Notes: generated from the sequence alone by a model not told the origin. A stretch of 64,000 bases of DNA from Pseudomonas sp. KUIN-1 (GCF_009176725.1 NZ_AP020337.1:2666001-2730000), one strand, 5' to 3'; counted from the first letter of the stretch, positions 51,291 to 60,830 are shown. Made by a program: numbers and translations.

Positions 51291-54059
51291 CTAATTTCCA
51301 GGCTGATTCATCCGTGTTTGTGCATATCGGACAGGCTGGCCGGTCGCCATGACCAGCGACGAAAGCGTGTCGGCATTCATCTGCAATAATAAAGTCCGGG
51401 TCGTTGTGTTGCTCAAGAACTCTTGTTTTCGCTGTGCCGGGGTGCGCGCATTCTTGGTCAACGCCTGCATAGCGGCTATATAGTCGGCAGGATCAAATTG
51501 TTCTTCGTCGGGGCCATGCTGCGAGATTTCTCTTAATGACATTCGGATCTCGCTGGACCACGCCTCGACCTGTGCAGCATCCGCTCCGTCGACGAGGAGC
51601 TTGCCAGCATCCGTCAGATAATAAAACGCATCCATCGTATTCAGTTGGACATGGGAGGCCTCATGAATAATGGATCGTGCAACTTCCAGCACATCGTAGT
51701 TGGCAAGCAGGGAGGCCGACACCCCAATCCGTTCGACCGATTCCTGAAACTCGCCTTGAAAACGAGTCGATGCGAGAATGTTTTCGGGTCCATTAAAAAG
51801 AAACAGCGTCAGATCGGATTCTGGACTGCCGATGCCCTCAATGAGCTCATGCATCTGCCGTAAGGAATCCTCCACGTCGATACTCGTAGCGGCGCGAGCG
51901 CTGGGGGCCAGCGCCCCAAAGGTTGCGTCGAATGCCTCCTTTACGTCTTCACTTGGTGATGCTTTTAACAGCTCGGAACGCGTGAACGTCAATAACGAAA
52001 CGGCAACATCCCTGGCGGCAAATATTTTAAATTGCTGCTCAGGCTTGAACTCGGAAAGGTCGTCTGCGACGACTGTAAGGGGAACGTCGTGGGGAGCAGC
52101 CCCTTGTTGATCAGCAAACCGCAAAGGCGAATTCCTGACAAAACGATATAGATTCATCCCGTCCACTGTGCCCGCCGGATCCGGATTGATCCATCGCTGC
52201 AACCACGGCGCGTAATAGCGCAAGCCGTAGTAGTACAGCCCTGTTGCATCGCGTTCCTTGCCAGAATATCGAATGGTTTTATAGCTGGCTTCAATCGTAC
52301 TGCGCCCTGCCCACCACGACGTACCACCAAACGGGTAGTAACTTTCCTGGCTGATGATGTGCGCGTTTTTATCCAGCTCCAGGGTGCCGGACCCCAGATG
52401 ATCGGCGAAGCTGTAGCGAACCTGATCGTTTTCAAGTCCTTCGGGTTGACCCGCCTGCCAGTGCAACACCCGTACCTCGTTGCGCCCGGCCTGGGTGACG
52501 ATAACGTGCAAGGTCTCGGCTGTGGCGCTGTTGCTGTGCACCTCCAGGCCTGGCAAGTAGCGCACTTCGGCATTGTGGACAACGGCTTTCGCCTTGGTCG
52601 TATGGATTTTGCGCAGGCGTTGCCCACTGGCGTCGTAGACATAGCGCTCTTTGTCGTCGTCACCCGCTTCCCGAACCACAGGCCGCACTTGCTGCAACTG
52701 ATTACGCCAGTCCCAGCTCATCGCTTGCCCGGCTTGCAGCTCACTCAGATTGCCATTGGCGTCGAACGCGGCAGCGATGGCTGCTTCATCCGGCGGTTGA
52801 TCGTTGATGACCGGCAGGCTGCGATTGCTGGTTTGCGAAGTGACCAGAGTGCGCGAGTGGGACTGGGTGCCAGTGTGAGTCAGTTGCAGCAGATTGCCGC
52901 TCGCATCATAACGATAGGTTTGCCTGTAATTGGCTAGCTGCGTCGGGTCGGGGGGAACCTGGAATGATGGAAAAACCGGGCCTTGATTGCGTTTCGCGGA
53001 CTCCGTGCCCGTAGCCTGGATCAACTGATACAGCGTGTCGTATTGATAAGTCGACACCGGTTCAAGGCGCTGATTGCGATAGTACCGCGTCGGCTGAGCG
53101 CGATCTTCAATACGCAGGACATTGCCCACCGGGTCGTAGTCATACAGCAGATGTTGCAGCAGTTGGCCATCTGCTCGTGTGCCTTTGAGTTCAATCAGAC
53201 GGCCATTTGCGGCGTCATGCAACGCCTTGGTCATAACACCGTTGCCAGCCGTTTCCGAGGTTACGTGGCCTTGAGCGTCGTAATCGATCCTGTGAATCAG
53301 AATTCGCTCTGTCTGCCCGGGGAGGCTGAGTGAAATGGCCTCGATATGACCTGCCACACTATGGGCAAAGGTCTGGACGTTACGCTGGGCGTCCGTCTGC
53401 GAGATGACATCGCCAGGCGGACTGCGTGCCCAGCGCGTAGTTGCGCCTGGACCAGATTCGAGCAAGGCGTCACGTTCTGTCAGCGGTTCTGGCCAGTCGA
53501 CATTTTCGGGATTGAAGAGAAAATGCCGCGTCTGTTCAAGCACGCCACCCGCCAGGGCGAACTCGTCATCCATTCGCGAACCAGCCGGGTCATCATGGCG
53601 TATACATTGGCCGCACTGGTTATGGCCCTTGGTATCCGGCCCGCCGTATTGCCGCCGCTCGACGCAGCGTCCGTTTTCAATGATGGCAACGGGTCTGAGC
53701 AGGGCGTCATACTGCACGCTCCGCTCAGTCCCACGGCCATCCCAGCCAGCCACGACCGCGCCGCTGTCACCGGCCAGCATCAGCCGCCAACCGGCATCGA
53801 CACTGTCGCTGAGAAGCGCCTGACCACTCAGGGAAAACACAGTGGCAAGATTGACCGCAGCCTGGCTTTCCCAGAGCCTTGCATCCCAGCAGCTGACCGG
53901 ATGCCCGGCAGCGTCATGAGCTGCGCGGTTTACCAGTCGTTCCGGCGTGTCGATTAACGGGTTGCGCCGAAAATCAATCGCGCGAATCTCCAGACCGCGT
54001 GGATCAATGACAGTCAGGCGGGGCGTATGATGATGCAGTGCGGCAGACTGTGCGTTCAT
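51291..54059 (-). CDS. TccC-like Rhs protein with C-terminal metalloprotease-like toxin domain
   Basis: A 922-residue protein. The N-terminus (TPRLTVIDPRGLEIRAIDFR) matches the start of insecticidal toxin complex TccC proteins. YD repeats such as YDYDPVGNVLRIEDR lead to an Rhs core that ends near residue 646 (ATGLYYYGLRYYAPWLQRWI, then DPAGTVDGMNLYRFVRNSP). The remaining 276 residues are a variable domain with HEASHVQLNTMDAFYY at 799-814. The HExxH, followed by Asp seven residues after the second His, and a Thr and Tyr near it, agree with the aspzincin (M35/lysine-specific endopeptidase) pattern. So the released tip is a probable zinc protease toxin. No TcdA/TcdB partners or immunity gene are adjacent. 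GC content of the tail is lower than that of the core. Confidence 0.87.
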   Translation of the reverse strand: MNAQSAALHHHTPRLTVIDPRGLEIRAIDFRRNPLIDTPERLVNRAAHDAAGHPVSCWDARLWESQAAVNLATVFSLSGQALLSDSVDAGWRLMLAGDSGAVVAGWDGRGTERSVQYDALLRPVAIIENGRCVERRQYGGPDTKGHNQCGQCIRHDDPAGSRMDDEFALAGGVLEQTRHFLFNPENVDWPEPLTERDALLESGPGATTRWARSPPGDVISQTDAQRNVQTFAHSVAGHIEAISLSLPGQTERILIHRIDYDAQGHVTSETAGNGVMTKALHDAANGRLIELKGTRADGQLLQHLLYDYDPVGNVLRIEDRAQPTRYYRNQRLEPVSTYQYDTLYQLIQATGTESAKRNQGPVFPSFQVPPDPTQLANYRQTYRYDASGNLLQLTHTGTQSHSRTLVTSQTSNRSLPVINDQPPDEAAIAAAFDANGNLSELQAGQAMSWDWRNQLQQVRPVVREAGDDDKERYVYDASGQRLRKIHTTKAKAVVHNAEVRYLPGLEVHSNSATAETLHVIVTQAGRNEVRVLHWQAGQPEGLENDQVRYSFADHLGSGTLELDKNAHIISQESYYPFGGTSWWAGRSTIEASYKTIRYSGKERDATGLYYYGLRYYAPWLQRWINPDPAGTVDGMNLYRFVRNSPLRFADQQGAAPHDVPLTVVADDLSEFKPEQQFKIFAARDVAVSLLTFTRSELLKASPSEDVKEAFDATFGALAPSARAATSIDVEDSLRQMHELIEGIGSPESDLTLFLFNGPENILASTRFQGEFQESVERIGVSASLLANYDVLEVARSIIHEASHVQLNTMDAFYYLTDAGKLLVDGADAAQVEAWSSEIRMSLREISQHGPDEEQFDPADYIAAMQALTKNARTPAQRKQEFLSNTTTRTLLLQMNADTLSSLVMATGQPVRYAQTRMNQPGN

Positions 54060-54247
54060 GATCCCGTCATCCCTGACTGGTGGCTCGAATCCAGGCTGTG
54101 TAAGTTAAATATTGTCGTAAGTGCAGCATAGCGCAGGCCAATGAGACCATTGCCCCAACGTATTGCGAACTTGTCTAAGCGCGTGACGATGCGTCGGAAA
54201 GTCGACGAGCCGTAGCGCTTGGTATTTTTGCCGATGGCCGGTGCTGA
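54056..54247 (-). pseudogene. Transposase-like C-terminal remnant upstream of the Rhs gene
   Basis: An open frame of 63 codons without start codon. It contains RYGSSTFRRIVTRLDKFAIR, which resembles the C-terminal end of IS5-family transposases (FRRIxTRxDK), and goes on with LIGLRYAALTTIFNLHSLDS. The frame's stop overlaps the Rhs ATG (TCATGAA). The part upstream is a stop codon and the aldehyde dehydrogenase promoter. It is most probably the tail of an insertion sequence that landed before the Rhs gene, or a truncated partner gene. Family assignment is from pattern only. Confidence 0.4.
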
Positions 54248-54307
54248 TCAGCGAGTCTGATCCATCGGCCACACCGTTTCTTTCAGCGACTTATGGAGAA
54301 AGTGTTT

Positions 54308-55738
54308 ATGTATCCAGACGTACAGCTTTATATCGATGGTCAGTGGCGCGCCAGTCGCGACAACCGCACGCTGTCAGTCATCAACCCGGCGACGGGCGAG
54401 GCGCTGGGCACTGTGGCGCATGCCGGTATCGCCGATCTTGATGAAGCCCTGGCGGCGGCCGAGCGTGGCTTTGCCACCTGGCGTGCGACCTCGGCTTATG
54501 ATCGCTACAAGCTGATGCAGAAAGCTGCAAACCTGGTTCGCGAGCGTGCGGACAGCATTGCCCGAATCATGACGCAGGAGCAGGGCAAGCCTCTGGCCGA
54601 AGCGCGCATGGAAACCTTGTCGGCGGCGGACATCATCGACTGGCTGGCCGAAGAGGGGCGTCGCAGTTATGGCCGTCTCGTGCCATCGCGTAACGTGTCC
54701 ATCGAGCAGAAGGTCATCAAGGAACCGGTCGGTCCGGTTGCTGCGTTCACGCCGTGGAATTTCCCGATCAACCAGGTGGTGCGCAAGTTGTCCTCGGCGC
54801 TGGCTGCGGGCTGCTCGATCATCGTCAAGGCCCCGGAAGAGACGCCGGCGTCGCCTGCCGAGCTTATCCGCGCATTCGCCGATGCGGGCGTTCCAGCGGG
54901 CGTCATCGGGCTGGTGTACGGCGACCCTGCAGAAATCTCCGGTTACCTGATCCCGCATCCGGTCATTCGCAAGGTCACGTTCACCGGCTCCACGCCGGTC
55001 GGCAAGCAGCTGGCCGCATTGGCTGGCAAGCACATGAAACGGGCGACCATGGAGCTGGGCGGCCATGCACCGGCGTTGGTGTTCGATGATGCGGATATCG
55101 ATCTCGCCGCTCGCGTGCTGGCCACCGCCAAGTTCCGTAACGCCGGGCAGGTCTGTGTATCGCCGACGCGAATTCTGGTGCAGCGCAAGGTGCTGGATGC
55201 GTTCACCGAGAAATTCGTCGGGCTGACCCGTGAAATCAAGGTTGGCAACGGTCTGGAGGCGGGCACTACCATGGGCCCGGTGGCCAATGATCGACGTATT
55301 CCTGCGCTGGTCGATCTGATCGATGACGCGGTGCGCGGTGGTGCGACGCTGTCTGCGGGTGGCAAGGCTGGCGAAGGACCGGGCTATTTCTTCGAGCCGA
55401 CGGTGTTGAGTGGCCTCAAGCCGCACATGCGCATCATGAATGAGGAGCCTTTCGGCCCTGTTGCGCTGCTGGTGCCGTTCGACACACTAGAGGAGGCGAT
55501 CGCCGAGTCCAACCGCGTGCCGTTCGGGCTGGCATCCTATGCCTTCACCACGTCGATGAAGACTGCTCAGGCGCTGAGCACCTATATCGAAGCGGGCATG
55601 CTGTCGATCAACCATCAGGGCATCGGCTTGCCGGAAGTGCCGTTTGGCGGGATCAAGGATTCCGGTTACGGTTCCGAAGGTGGCACCGAAGCCATTGAGG
55701 CCTACCTGAATACCAAGCTGGTCACTCAATACAACTGA
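54308..55738 (+). CDS. NAD-dependent succinate-semialdehyde dehydrogenase-type ALDH
   Basis: A 476-residue aldehyde dehydrogenase. Motifs are [42 protein letters not shown] (Glu) and [11 protein letters not shown] (Cys), and the end [14 protein letters not shown]. The N-terminus [13 protein letters not shown] is typical of GabD/AldA-like enzymes. The ATG at 54308 follows GGAG; an in-frame ATG 15 bases earlier is less suitable. A perfect bidirectional terminator follows the gene. Substrate is not certain. Confidence 0.88.
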   Translation: MYPDVQLYIDGQWRASRDNRTLSVINPATGEALGTVAHAGIADLDEALAAAERGFATWRATSAYDRYKLMQKAANLVRERADSIARIMTQEQGKPLAEARMETLSAADIIDWLAEEGRRSYGRLVPSRNVSIEQKVIKEPVGPVAAFTPWNFPINQVVRKLSSALAAGCSIIVKAPEETPASPAELIRAFADAGVPAGVIGLVYGDPAEISGYLIPHPVIRKVTFTGSTPVGKQLAALAGKHMKRATMELGGHAPALVFDDADIDLAARVLATAKFRNAGQVCVSPTRILVQRKVLDAFTEKFVGLTREIKVGNGLEAGTTMGPVANDRRIPALVDLIDDAVRGGATLSAGGKAGEGPGYFFEPTVLSGLKPHMRIMNEEPFGPVALLVPFDTLEEAIAESNRVPFGLASYAFTTSMKTAQALSTYIEAGMLSINHQGIGLPEVPFGGIKDSGYGSEGGTEAIEAYLNTKLVTQYN

Positions 55739-55755
55739 GCGTTGTTCGGGTAAAT

Positions 55756-55793
55756 AAAAACGGTCGCGATGTGCAAGCATCGCGACCGTTTTT
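55756..55793. terminator. Bidirectional intrinsic terminator
   Basis: CGGTCGCGATG and CATCGCGACCG form a perfect 11-bp stem with loop TGCAAG, flanked by AAAAA on the left and TTTTT on the right. It serves the aldehyde dehydrogenase gene on the plus strand and the convergent pbpG on the minus strand. Confidence 0.92.
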
Positions 55794-55808
55794 CGTTGCC
55801 TGTGTGAC

Positions 55809-56744
55809 TCAGTCTCTGGCTTGAATACCGGTCTGTCTCATGACCAGATTCTTTTCCTTCTTGTACTGCAGGGCCACTTCGGGGGCCGGGCCGCTCTGGC
55901 CGGTTTCCATCCATTTGCGTATGCGGCTGGCGTCGGCGAAGTGCGTGTACTTGCCGAACGCATCGAGAATCACCACTGAAACCGGGCGGTTGGCCATGCT
56001 GGTGAGCAGCACCAGGCAGTGACCGGCCTGATTGGTAAAGCCGGTCTTGGTCAGCTTGATGTCCCAGTTGTCCTTGCGCACCAGATGATCAGTGTTGCTG
56101 AAACCGAGGGTGTAGGTCGGTTTGCGGAACGTCACAGTCTTCTGCTCGGTGGTGCTCAGTTCACTGAGCAGCGGGTATTTGCGCGCCGCCATCACCAGCT
56201 TGGTGAGGTCGCGTGCGGTCGACACGTTGTACACCGACAGGCCAGTGGGTTCGACGTAGGCCGTGTGTTTCATGCCCAGCGCCTTGGCCTTGGCGTTCAT
56301 CGCCAGAATGAACGCCGGATAGCCACCCGGATAGCTGTGCGCCAGGCTGGCCGCCGCGCGGTTTTCCGAGGACATCAGGGTGATCAGCAGCATGTCCCGG
56401 CGGTTCATTTCACTGCCGAGTTTAACGCGGGAGAAAACACCTTTCATTTCCGGTGTCTGGGAAATGTTCACCGGAATGACTTCGTCCATCGGCTGCTTGG
56501 CATCCAGCACGACCATCGCGGTCATCAGCTTGGTGACCGAGGCAATCGGCACGATCACATCCGGGTTGCTGGAATACAGCACCTTGTCGGTCTGCAGGTC
56601 GATGACCATTGCGCTGCCCGAGGCAAGGTGCAGGTTGGAAGGATCACGGCTCAGGACGGCAGGTTCGTTTGCCAGCGTAGGGGTAGAAAGCATGGGGCCG
56701 GTAAGTACAAATAATAGGCCCAAAAGAGACAGACGGATTTTCAA
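55809..56744 (-). CDS. pbpG: D-alanyl-D-alanine endopeptidase (PBP7-like)
   Basis: A 311-residue low-molecular-mass penicillin-binding protein with a signal peptide ([20 protein letters not shown], then AN). The serine peptidase motifs are SVTK (Ser69), SEN (126-128) and KTG (233-235). It cleaves D-Ala-mDAP crosslinks in periplasmic peptidoglycan. A TTG at 56744 is the most likely start, giving MKIRLS; another TTG lies at 56750. No ATG is available upstream in frame. Confidence 0.9.
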   Translation of the reverse strand: MKIRLSLLGLLFVLTGPMLSTPTLANEPAVLSRDPSNLHLASGSAMVIDLQTDKVLYSSNPDVIVPIASVTKLMTAMVVLDAKQPMDEVIPVNISQTPEMKGVFSRVKLGSEMNRRDMLLITLMSSENRAAASLAHSYPGGYPAFILAMNAKAKALGMKHTAYVEPTGLSVYNVSTARDLTKLVMAARKYPLLSELSTTEQKTVTFRKPTYTLGFSNTDHLVRKDNWDIKLTKTGFTNQAGHCLVLLTSMANRPVSVVILDAFGKYTHFADASRIRKWMETGQSGPAPEVALQYKKEKNLVMRQTGIQARD

Positions 56745-57012
56745 GAGCAAGGCTCACTCGATAAAAGGTGGTAAATGGAAGGGATCGCGTCAAAACGCTG
56801 CATTTTATGAGCAGACTTTGCCGTATGTCGATGGGCTGGGGTGGGCGTTTGCGCAATAAATGACGCAATCGGTCGTTCATTAAGTTGCCGTTAAGTCGCT
56901 TTCTGCTCTGCAACCTGCCAAAAACCGCCTCTCAATTGAATATTCGTGGTGCGCAAGGCCCGCACCGATTAGCATTCCATGCCATTCAGGTCACCGATTC
57001 AGGAGTCATGCA

Positions 57013-57573
57013 ATGCTCAAGGGGTTTGTCAGCAAGGATTACGCAGTTCTGGTGATCATCGCGTCATTGATTGTCATTCTGCTGCTGGGGGTCGGCTTTA
57101 CCTCACGTCCAAGTGACTGGGCGGGCTGGATGCAGGCGATCGGTCTGATTGTCGGGCTGATGGCCGCCGTCGCAGTACCGGGCATCCAGCGCAAGCAGGA
57201 AGCGGAACTGGCGCACAAGCAGCTACGTGACCGGGAAGTGGGCTACGCGCGGCGCATGCAGTACCTGTGCGGCGAGCTGAGCGAACTGCAGGGCCGTATC
57301 AGCCTCAACCTGACCCATCTGCGCGCCAGTGACCGGCATAGCCTGAAATACACTTTGCAGGATTACCTGCATCGCCTGTTCGAGTCGCATAAACATGACC
57401 TGAACGATGACCGTGTGGTGCTGGCTTACGAATTGCGTCAGGTTGCCAATGACCTGATCGATGAACTCGACAGTGGCCGTACCGATCGCGTGGTGTTCAT
57501 GGCGCTGGAGAAACGCCTGCAGAAACTGGCCCATCGCTGTCAGGTCAACGCGGCCATGGCCGAGCGCGGCTGA
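57013..57573 (+). CDS. Hypothetical membrane protein with helical cytoplasmic domain
   Basis: A 186-residue protein. Two hydrophobic helices lie at about residues 9-29 and 38-57 (YAVLVIIASLIVILLLGVGF and MQAIGLIVGLMAAVAVPGI). The rest is helical, rich in Arg, Leu and Gln (ERRxxQ pattern), without known domain. The ATG follows an AGGAG site. It is read in the opposite direction to pbpG. I do not recognise the family. Confidence 0.7.
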   Translation: MLKGFVSKDYAVLVIIASLIVILLLGVGFTSRPSDWAGWMQAIGLIVGLMAAVAVPGIQRKQEAELAHKQLRDREVGYARRMQYLCGELSELQGRISLNLTHLRASDRHSLKYTLQDYLHRLFESHKHDLNDDRVVLAYELRQVANDLIDELDSGRTDRVVFMALEKRLQKLAHRCQVNAAMAERG

Positions 57574-57606
57574 GCCTCGTTACCGGCTTTTTCCGTGGCA
57601 AAAAAA

Positions 57607-57628
57607 GCCCGCCTTCAAAGAGGCGGGC
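57607..57628 (-). terminator. Intrinsic terminator of the 60-residue gene
   Basis: GCCCGCCT and AGGCGGGC form an 8-bp stem with loop TCAAAG. On the minus strand seven U residues follow (57600-57606). It lies 40 bp after the small gene's stop and also 33 bp beyond the convergent hypothetical membrane gene. Confidence 0.8.
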
Positions 57629-57668
57629 AAGGGATGTGCGGAGCAACGCACGAGGTTTGCAGAAGAAG

Positions 57669-57851
57669 TCAGCTGTTGAGGGGCTGGCACTGCATTTGCC
57701 GCGACAGGGCCTCTGCAACAGGCAATGACGCAAACGGGCCGCTGACGGGTTCGCCATCCTGAATCAGGTACCAGCAGGCCAACAGGCCGCGCTCTCTGAG
57801 CGGGGCTGGAACTGCGCTACCGACGACGGACATGATGTGTACCTTGGTCAT
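57669..57851 (-). CDS. Small hypothetical protein, 60 residues
   Basis: A short protein MTKVHIMSVVGSAVPAPLRE, then GLLACWYLIQDGEPVSGPFA and SLPVAEALSRQMQC. A strong GAGGAGG ribosome site at correct distance and a proper terminator support translation. The LIQDGEPVSGPFASLPVA part suggests a small globular fold seen in many Pseudomonas hypothetical proteins. Function unknown. Confidence 0.65.
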   Translation of the reverse strand: MTKVHIMSVVGSAVPAPLRERGLLACWYLIQDGEPVSGPFASLPVAEALSRQMQCQPLNS

Positions 57852-57988
57852 ACGTGCCTCCTCAATCCATGGCGCTACTGTAGAGGGCGAGCGGGCAAGT
57901 CAGAAATCGACGCTCTCAATAGTGGTCATTGATAACAACGAGGGTTGGGCGCATTGCATTGGCCGCCGATAGTGTGAGCACACCAATG

Positions 57989-58017
57989 AAAAACCCGCCT
58001 GAAAAGGCGGGTTTTTT
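57989..58017. terminator. Bidirectional intrinsic terminator
   Basis: AAAAACCCGCCT and AGGCGGGTTTTT pair around GAAA, giving a stem with T runs on both strands. It ends the minus-strand Pro/Tyr-rich gene (stop at 58024). Confidence 0.85.
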
Positions 58018-58023
58018 GTTCTG

Positions 58024-58380
58024 TTACCAGCGACCGCGTGGCGGGCCGTAGTAATAGCCGGGGCCTGGAGGCGGGCCATAACGATGGTAGTAGCCTGGCG
58101 GTGGCGGTGGCGGGTAGCGCTCGACCACCTGATAAACCGGGGCCGGCTGGTAGTAGACAGGCGGCGGCGCGTAGTAGACCGGCTGCTGCTGTACATAAAC
58201 CGGCTCGCGCTCGACGTACACCGTCCTGTCGCGGCCTGAAGATACCGCCGCCCCGACAACGGCAGCGCCTACGATAGCACCTACCACGGCAGGGCCACCC
58301 CAGCCACGGTCAGCATTCGCCTGGCCAGCAAGGGCCAGGGCACCTACAAACAAGGCGATCTTGGGGATTTGACGAATCAT
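58024..58380 (-). CDS. Exported Pro/Tyr-rich glycine-zipper protein
   Basis: A 118-residue protein with signal peptide (MIRQIPKIALFVGALALAGQ then ANA). The mature part begins with a glycine-zipper stretch (VVGAIVGAAVVGAAVSSG) and then low-complexity repeats such as YVQQQPVYYAPPPVYYQPAP and GYYHRYGPPPGPGYYYGPPR. It is probably an outer-membrane or surface-linked protein. Similar small YXXPP-repeat proteins occur throughout Pseudomonas without known role. Confidence 0.75.
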   Translation of the reverse strand: MIRQIPKIALFVGALALAGQANADRGWGGPAVVGAIVGAAVVGAAVSSGRDRTVYVEREPVYVQQQPVYYAPPPVYYQPAPVYQVVERYPPPPPPGYYHRYGPPPGPGYYYGPPRGRW

Positions 58381-58591
58381 GACTGTTCCTCGCTCTCAAC
58401 CCGTTGTCGCGCGCCTGCATCACTCTCAAGCACTGCCACGGGATAACACTATGACACCGAAATTGTAAGAATCTGCGAAAGTGCTGAGTAAATTTTATGT
58501 AAGGTGTGCCGCGTATGTCCTCGCGCTCACTGGTGCGTAGCATACGCTTCTATCGAAGATTCAAGCCATTACCGTCTGGAGGAAACACCCG

Positions 58592-59407
58592 ATGTCCGTC
58601 ACTGCTAACAGGGAGACATTATTGTGCATGTCCATGGCCGCCCGTCCCGGCAACTTTGGTGTGCGTTTCCATAATCATCTTTACCAGCAGTTAGGCTTGA
58701 ACTTCTATTACAAGACCTTCGCCCCCAATGACCTTGCCGCCGCCGTGGCCGGCATACGCTCGCTGGGGATTCGTGGCAGCGCAGTTTCGATGCCCTTCAA
58801 GGAGGCCTGCATCGAACTGGTCGACGAACTGGACGCCTCGGCTGCCGCTATCCAGTCGATCAATACCATCGTCAACACCGACGGGCATCTGAAGGCGTTC
58901 AACACCGATTACATCGCCGTCGCTCAACTGATGGAGAGCCATGCGGTGCCGCGCAGCGCGTTTGCCCTGCGTGGAAGCGGGGGGATGGCCAAGGCAGTGG
59001 CGTTCGCGCTGCGCGATGCGGGTTTCACCGAGGGGCTGATCGTGGCCCGCAACGAGCAGGCCGGCCGGCGTCTGGCAGAGGCGTGCGGCTTTCGCTGGCA
59101 AGCGGAGCTGGGCAGTGCGCGCCCCCCCTTGCTGGTCAACGTCACTCCGTTAGGCATGCAGGGCGCGCAAGCTGACGAACTGTCGTTTGACCTGCAAGCC
59201 ATCGACGCTGCTGAAACGGTTTTCGATGTGGTGGCTACCCCCGCCGACACGCCGCTGATCCAGGCTGCACGTCGTTTGGGCAAGCGTGTGGTGAGTGGTG
59301 ATGAAGTGGCGGCGATCCAGGCACTGGAGCAGTTTGTGCTCTATACCGGCGTGCGCCCGACCGACGAGCAGTATCAGCAGGCTGCAGCCTTCGCAAGAGC
59401 CGGCTAG
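58592..59407 (+). CDS. Shikimate dehydrogenase-like protein lacking the shikimate-binding serines
   Basis: A 271-residue AroE-family oxidoreductase. The catalytic Lys70 (SVSMPFKE) and Asp106 (FNTDYIAV) are conserved, as is the Rossmann loop RGSGGMAKAVAFAL. However, the N-terminal region that in AroE carries GHSLSPxxHN is replaced by MAARPGNFGVRFHNHLYQQL, so the two Ser residues that hold the shikimate carboxylate are missing. It probably works on a different substrate, as in other AroE paralogs. GGAGG lies nine bases before the ATG. Confidence 0.82.
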   Translation: MSVTANRETLLCMSMAARPGNFGVRFHNHLYQQLGLNFYYKTFAPNDLAAAVAGIRSLGIRGSAVSMPFKEACIELVDELDASAAAIQSINTIVNTDGHLKAFNTDYIAVAQLMESHAVPRSAFALRGSGGMAKAVAFALRDAGFTEGLIVARNEQAGRRLAEACGFRWQAELGSARPPLLVNVTPLGMQGAQADELSFDLQAIDAAETVFDVVATPADTPLIQAARRLGKRVVSGDEVAAIQALEQFVLYTGVRPTDEQYQQAAAFARAG

Positions 59408-59429
59408 CCGTCAGGTCGGGCAGGGCGCG

Positions 59430-60104
59430 TTACTCCTCGGCGTGCTCCAGTCTGGCCAGGCGTTCTTCAAGGGTCGCGACCCGTGCCTCCAGTTCATCGA
59501 TACGCGAGTTGGCCGCCGGGCTTGCAGAATGTCGCTCCGGTGCCTGTTGGCGAGCGGCAAGCAGTTCCTGTAGCGATTCCGGGTCACCGAGCAGATGCAT
59601 GTAACGGTCTTCGCGCTGGCCCGATTGGCGCGGCACGAGCATCGCCAGACCTCTGGCGATCAGGCGTTCCAGCTGGTGGACGACCTGCTCGCTGTCCTCG
59701 AAATCATGCATGCGGTTACTGCGGGTCAGCAGCTCGTTGACGGTCTGCGGCCCGCGCAGCAGCAACAGGCCAGTGAGTATCACCTGCGCCGGGACCAGCT
59801 CCAGCCCCTTGTCGACCCTGTGCTCCCAGCGATCGGCGCGACTGCCCATGACCAGCCGCGTCAGACCGCGGCCTTCCAGGGCGCGCAGGCTCTGGCCGAC
59901 CTGACCCTGGGTGAGGTTCATGACCGGGTCACGACTGGTCTTCTGGTTGCAGGCCGTCACCAGTGCATTGAGGGTCAGCGGGTAGGTTTCCGGGTTGGTC
60001 GCCTGTTTCTCGATCAGGCAGCCCAGAATGCGCACTTCAGTGCCGTTGAGTTGTAACGCCTCGGTATTCGGGGAGGATTCGGTGGAGGACGATTCGATGG
60101 ACAT
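59430..60104 (-). CDS. yceH: YceH family protein (DUF480)
   Basis: A 224-residue protein made of two winged-helix modules: [40 protein letters not shown] and the second around [19 protein letters not shown]. It ends in a coiled coil ([20 protein letters not shown]). It is the UPF0502/DUF480 family. Its function is not firmly known; it may bind nucleic acid. It is convergent with the AroE-like gene. Confidence 0.9.
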   Translation of the reverse strand: MSIESSSTESSPNTEALQLNGTEVRILGCLIEKQATNPETYPLTLNALVTACNQKTSRDPVMNLTQGQVGQSLRALEGRGLTRLVMGSRADRWEHRVDKGLELVPAQVILTGLLLLRGPQTVNELLTRSNRMHDFEDSEQVVHQLERLIARGLAMLVPRQSGQREDRYMHLLGDPESLQELLAARQQAPERHSASPAANSRIDELEARVATLEERLARLEHAEE

Positions 60105-60226
60105 GACGCTTCCCTGAGTGATGGCGGTGGATCAGCGTAGGGCGTGGCGGACATTATTGCCAGCGTCTGCTGCACGGATCTGCAGGGGCGCTGAAAAGTG
60201 TCACGGCGTTTGGCGTCGTGTGGGTC

Positions 60227-60232
60227 TATAAT
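60227..60232 (+). promoter_or_regulatory. Candidate -10 element of DUF1993 gene
   Basis: A consensus TATAAT lies 26 bp upstream of the DUF1993 start codon at 60259. A good -35 was not found at 16-18 bp spacing, so the promoter may be weak or activator-dependent. Confidence 0.4.
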
Positions 60233-60258
60233 TGCGCCTTTCTCAATCAGGATATGTC

Positions 60259-60768
60259 ATGTCTATTTCCCTGTACGCCGCTTCCATTCCTGTCTTTCAG
60301 CAAATGCTCAACGCGCTGAGCGACGTTCTGACCAAAGCCGAAGCTTACGCGACCGAGAAGAAAATCCAGCCACCAGCCCTGCTGCAGGCGCGTCTGTTCC
60401 CGGACATGCTGCCGTTTACCCGTCAGGTGCAGATCGCTGTCGATTTTGCCAAGGGTGCGTCGGCGCGTCTGGCAGGCGTCGAGATCCCGCAGTACGATGA
60501 CACCGAAACCACCTTTGCCGAGTTGCAGGCACTGCTTGCCAGGACACTCGCGTTCATCGGCAGCATCACTCCTGATCAGGTCGACGGCAAGGAAGGCATC
60601 GAAATCGTCCTGCGCCCCGGCACTGAAAAGGAAAAACGCCTGAACGGTCAGGCCTATCTGCTCAGCTACGCCTTGCCGCAGTTCTTCTTTCACGTCACGA
60701 CTGCCTACGATCTGCTGCGCCATAACGGCGTTGAAATCGGCAAGCGCGATTTTATGGGCAAGTTCTAA
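60259..60768 (+). CDS. DUF1993 family protein
   Basis: A 169-residue protein beginning MSISLYAASIPVFQQMLNAL and containing LFPDMLPFTRQVQIAVDFAK and FFFHVTTAYDLLRHNGVEIG, the signatures of DUF1993 (PF09351), a four-helix DinB-like fold. It has no metal-binding His triad at the usual DinB positions. A CAGGA site precedes the ATG. Function unknown. Confidence 0.88.
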   Translation: MSISLYAASIPVFQQMLNALSDVLTKAEAYATEKKIQPPALLQARLFPDMLPFTRQVQIAVDFAKGASARLAGVEIPQYDDTETTFAELQALLARTLAFIGSITPDQVDGKEGIEIVLRPGTEKEKRLNGQAYLLSYALPQFFFHVTTAYDLLRHNGVEIGKRDFMGKF

Positions 60769-60830
60769 ACAGTGCGGGGCTGAGACCTGGTTGATGGTCT
60801 CGGCCCCCGGCGTTATACACAAAGCCAACT

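Noticed and set aside
51291..54059. Considered a contact-dependent (T6SS) Rhs effector with immunity gene
   Set aside because: No VgrG, PAAR, or Hcp gene and no small gene follows the C-terminus; the N-terminus matches TccC rather than PAAR-Rhs proteins.
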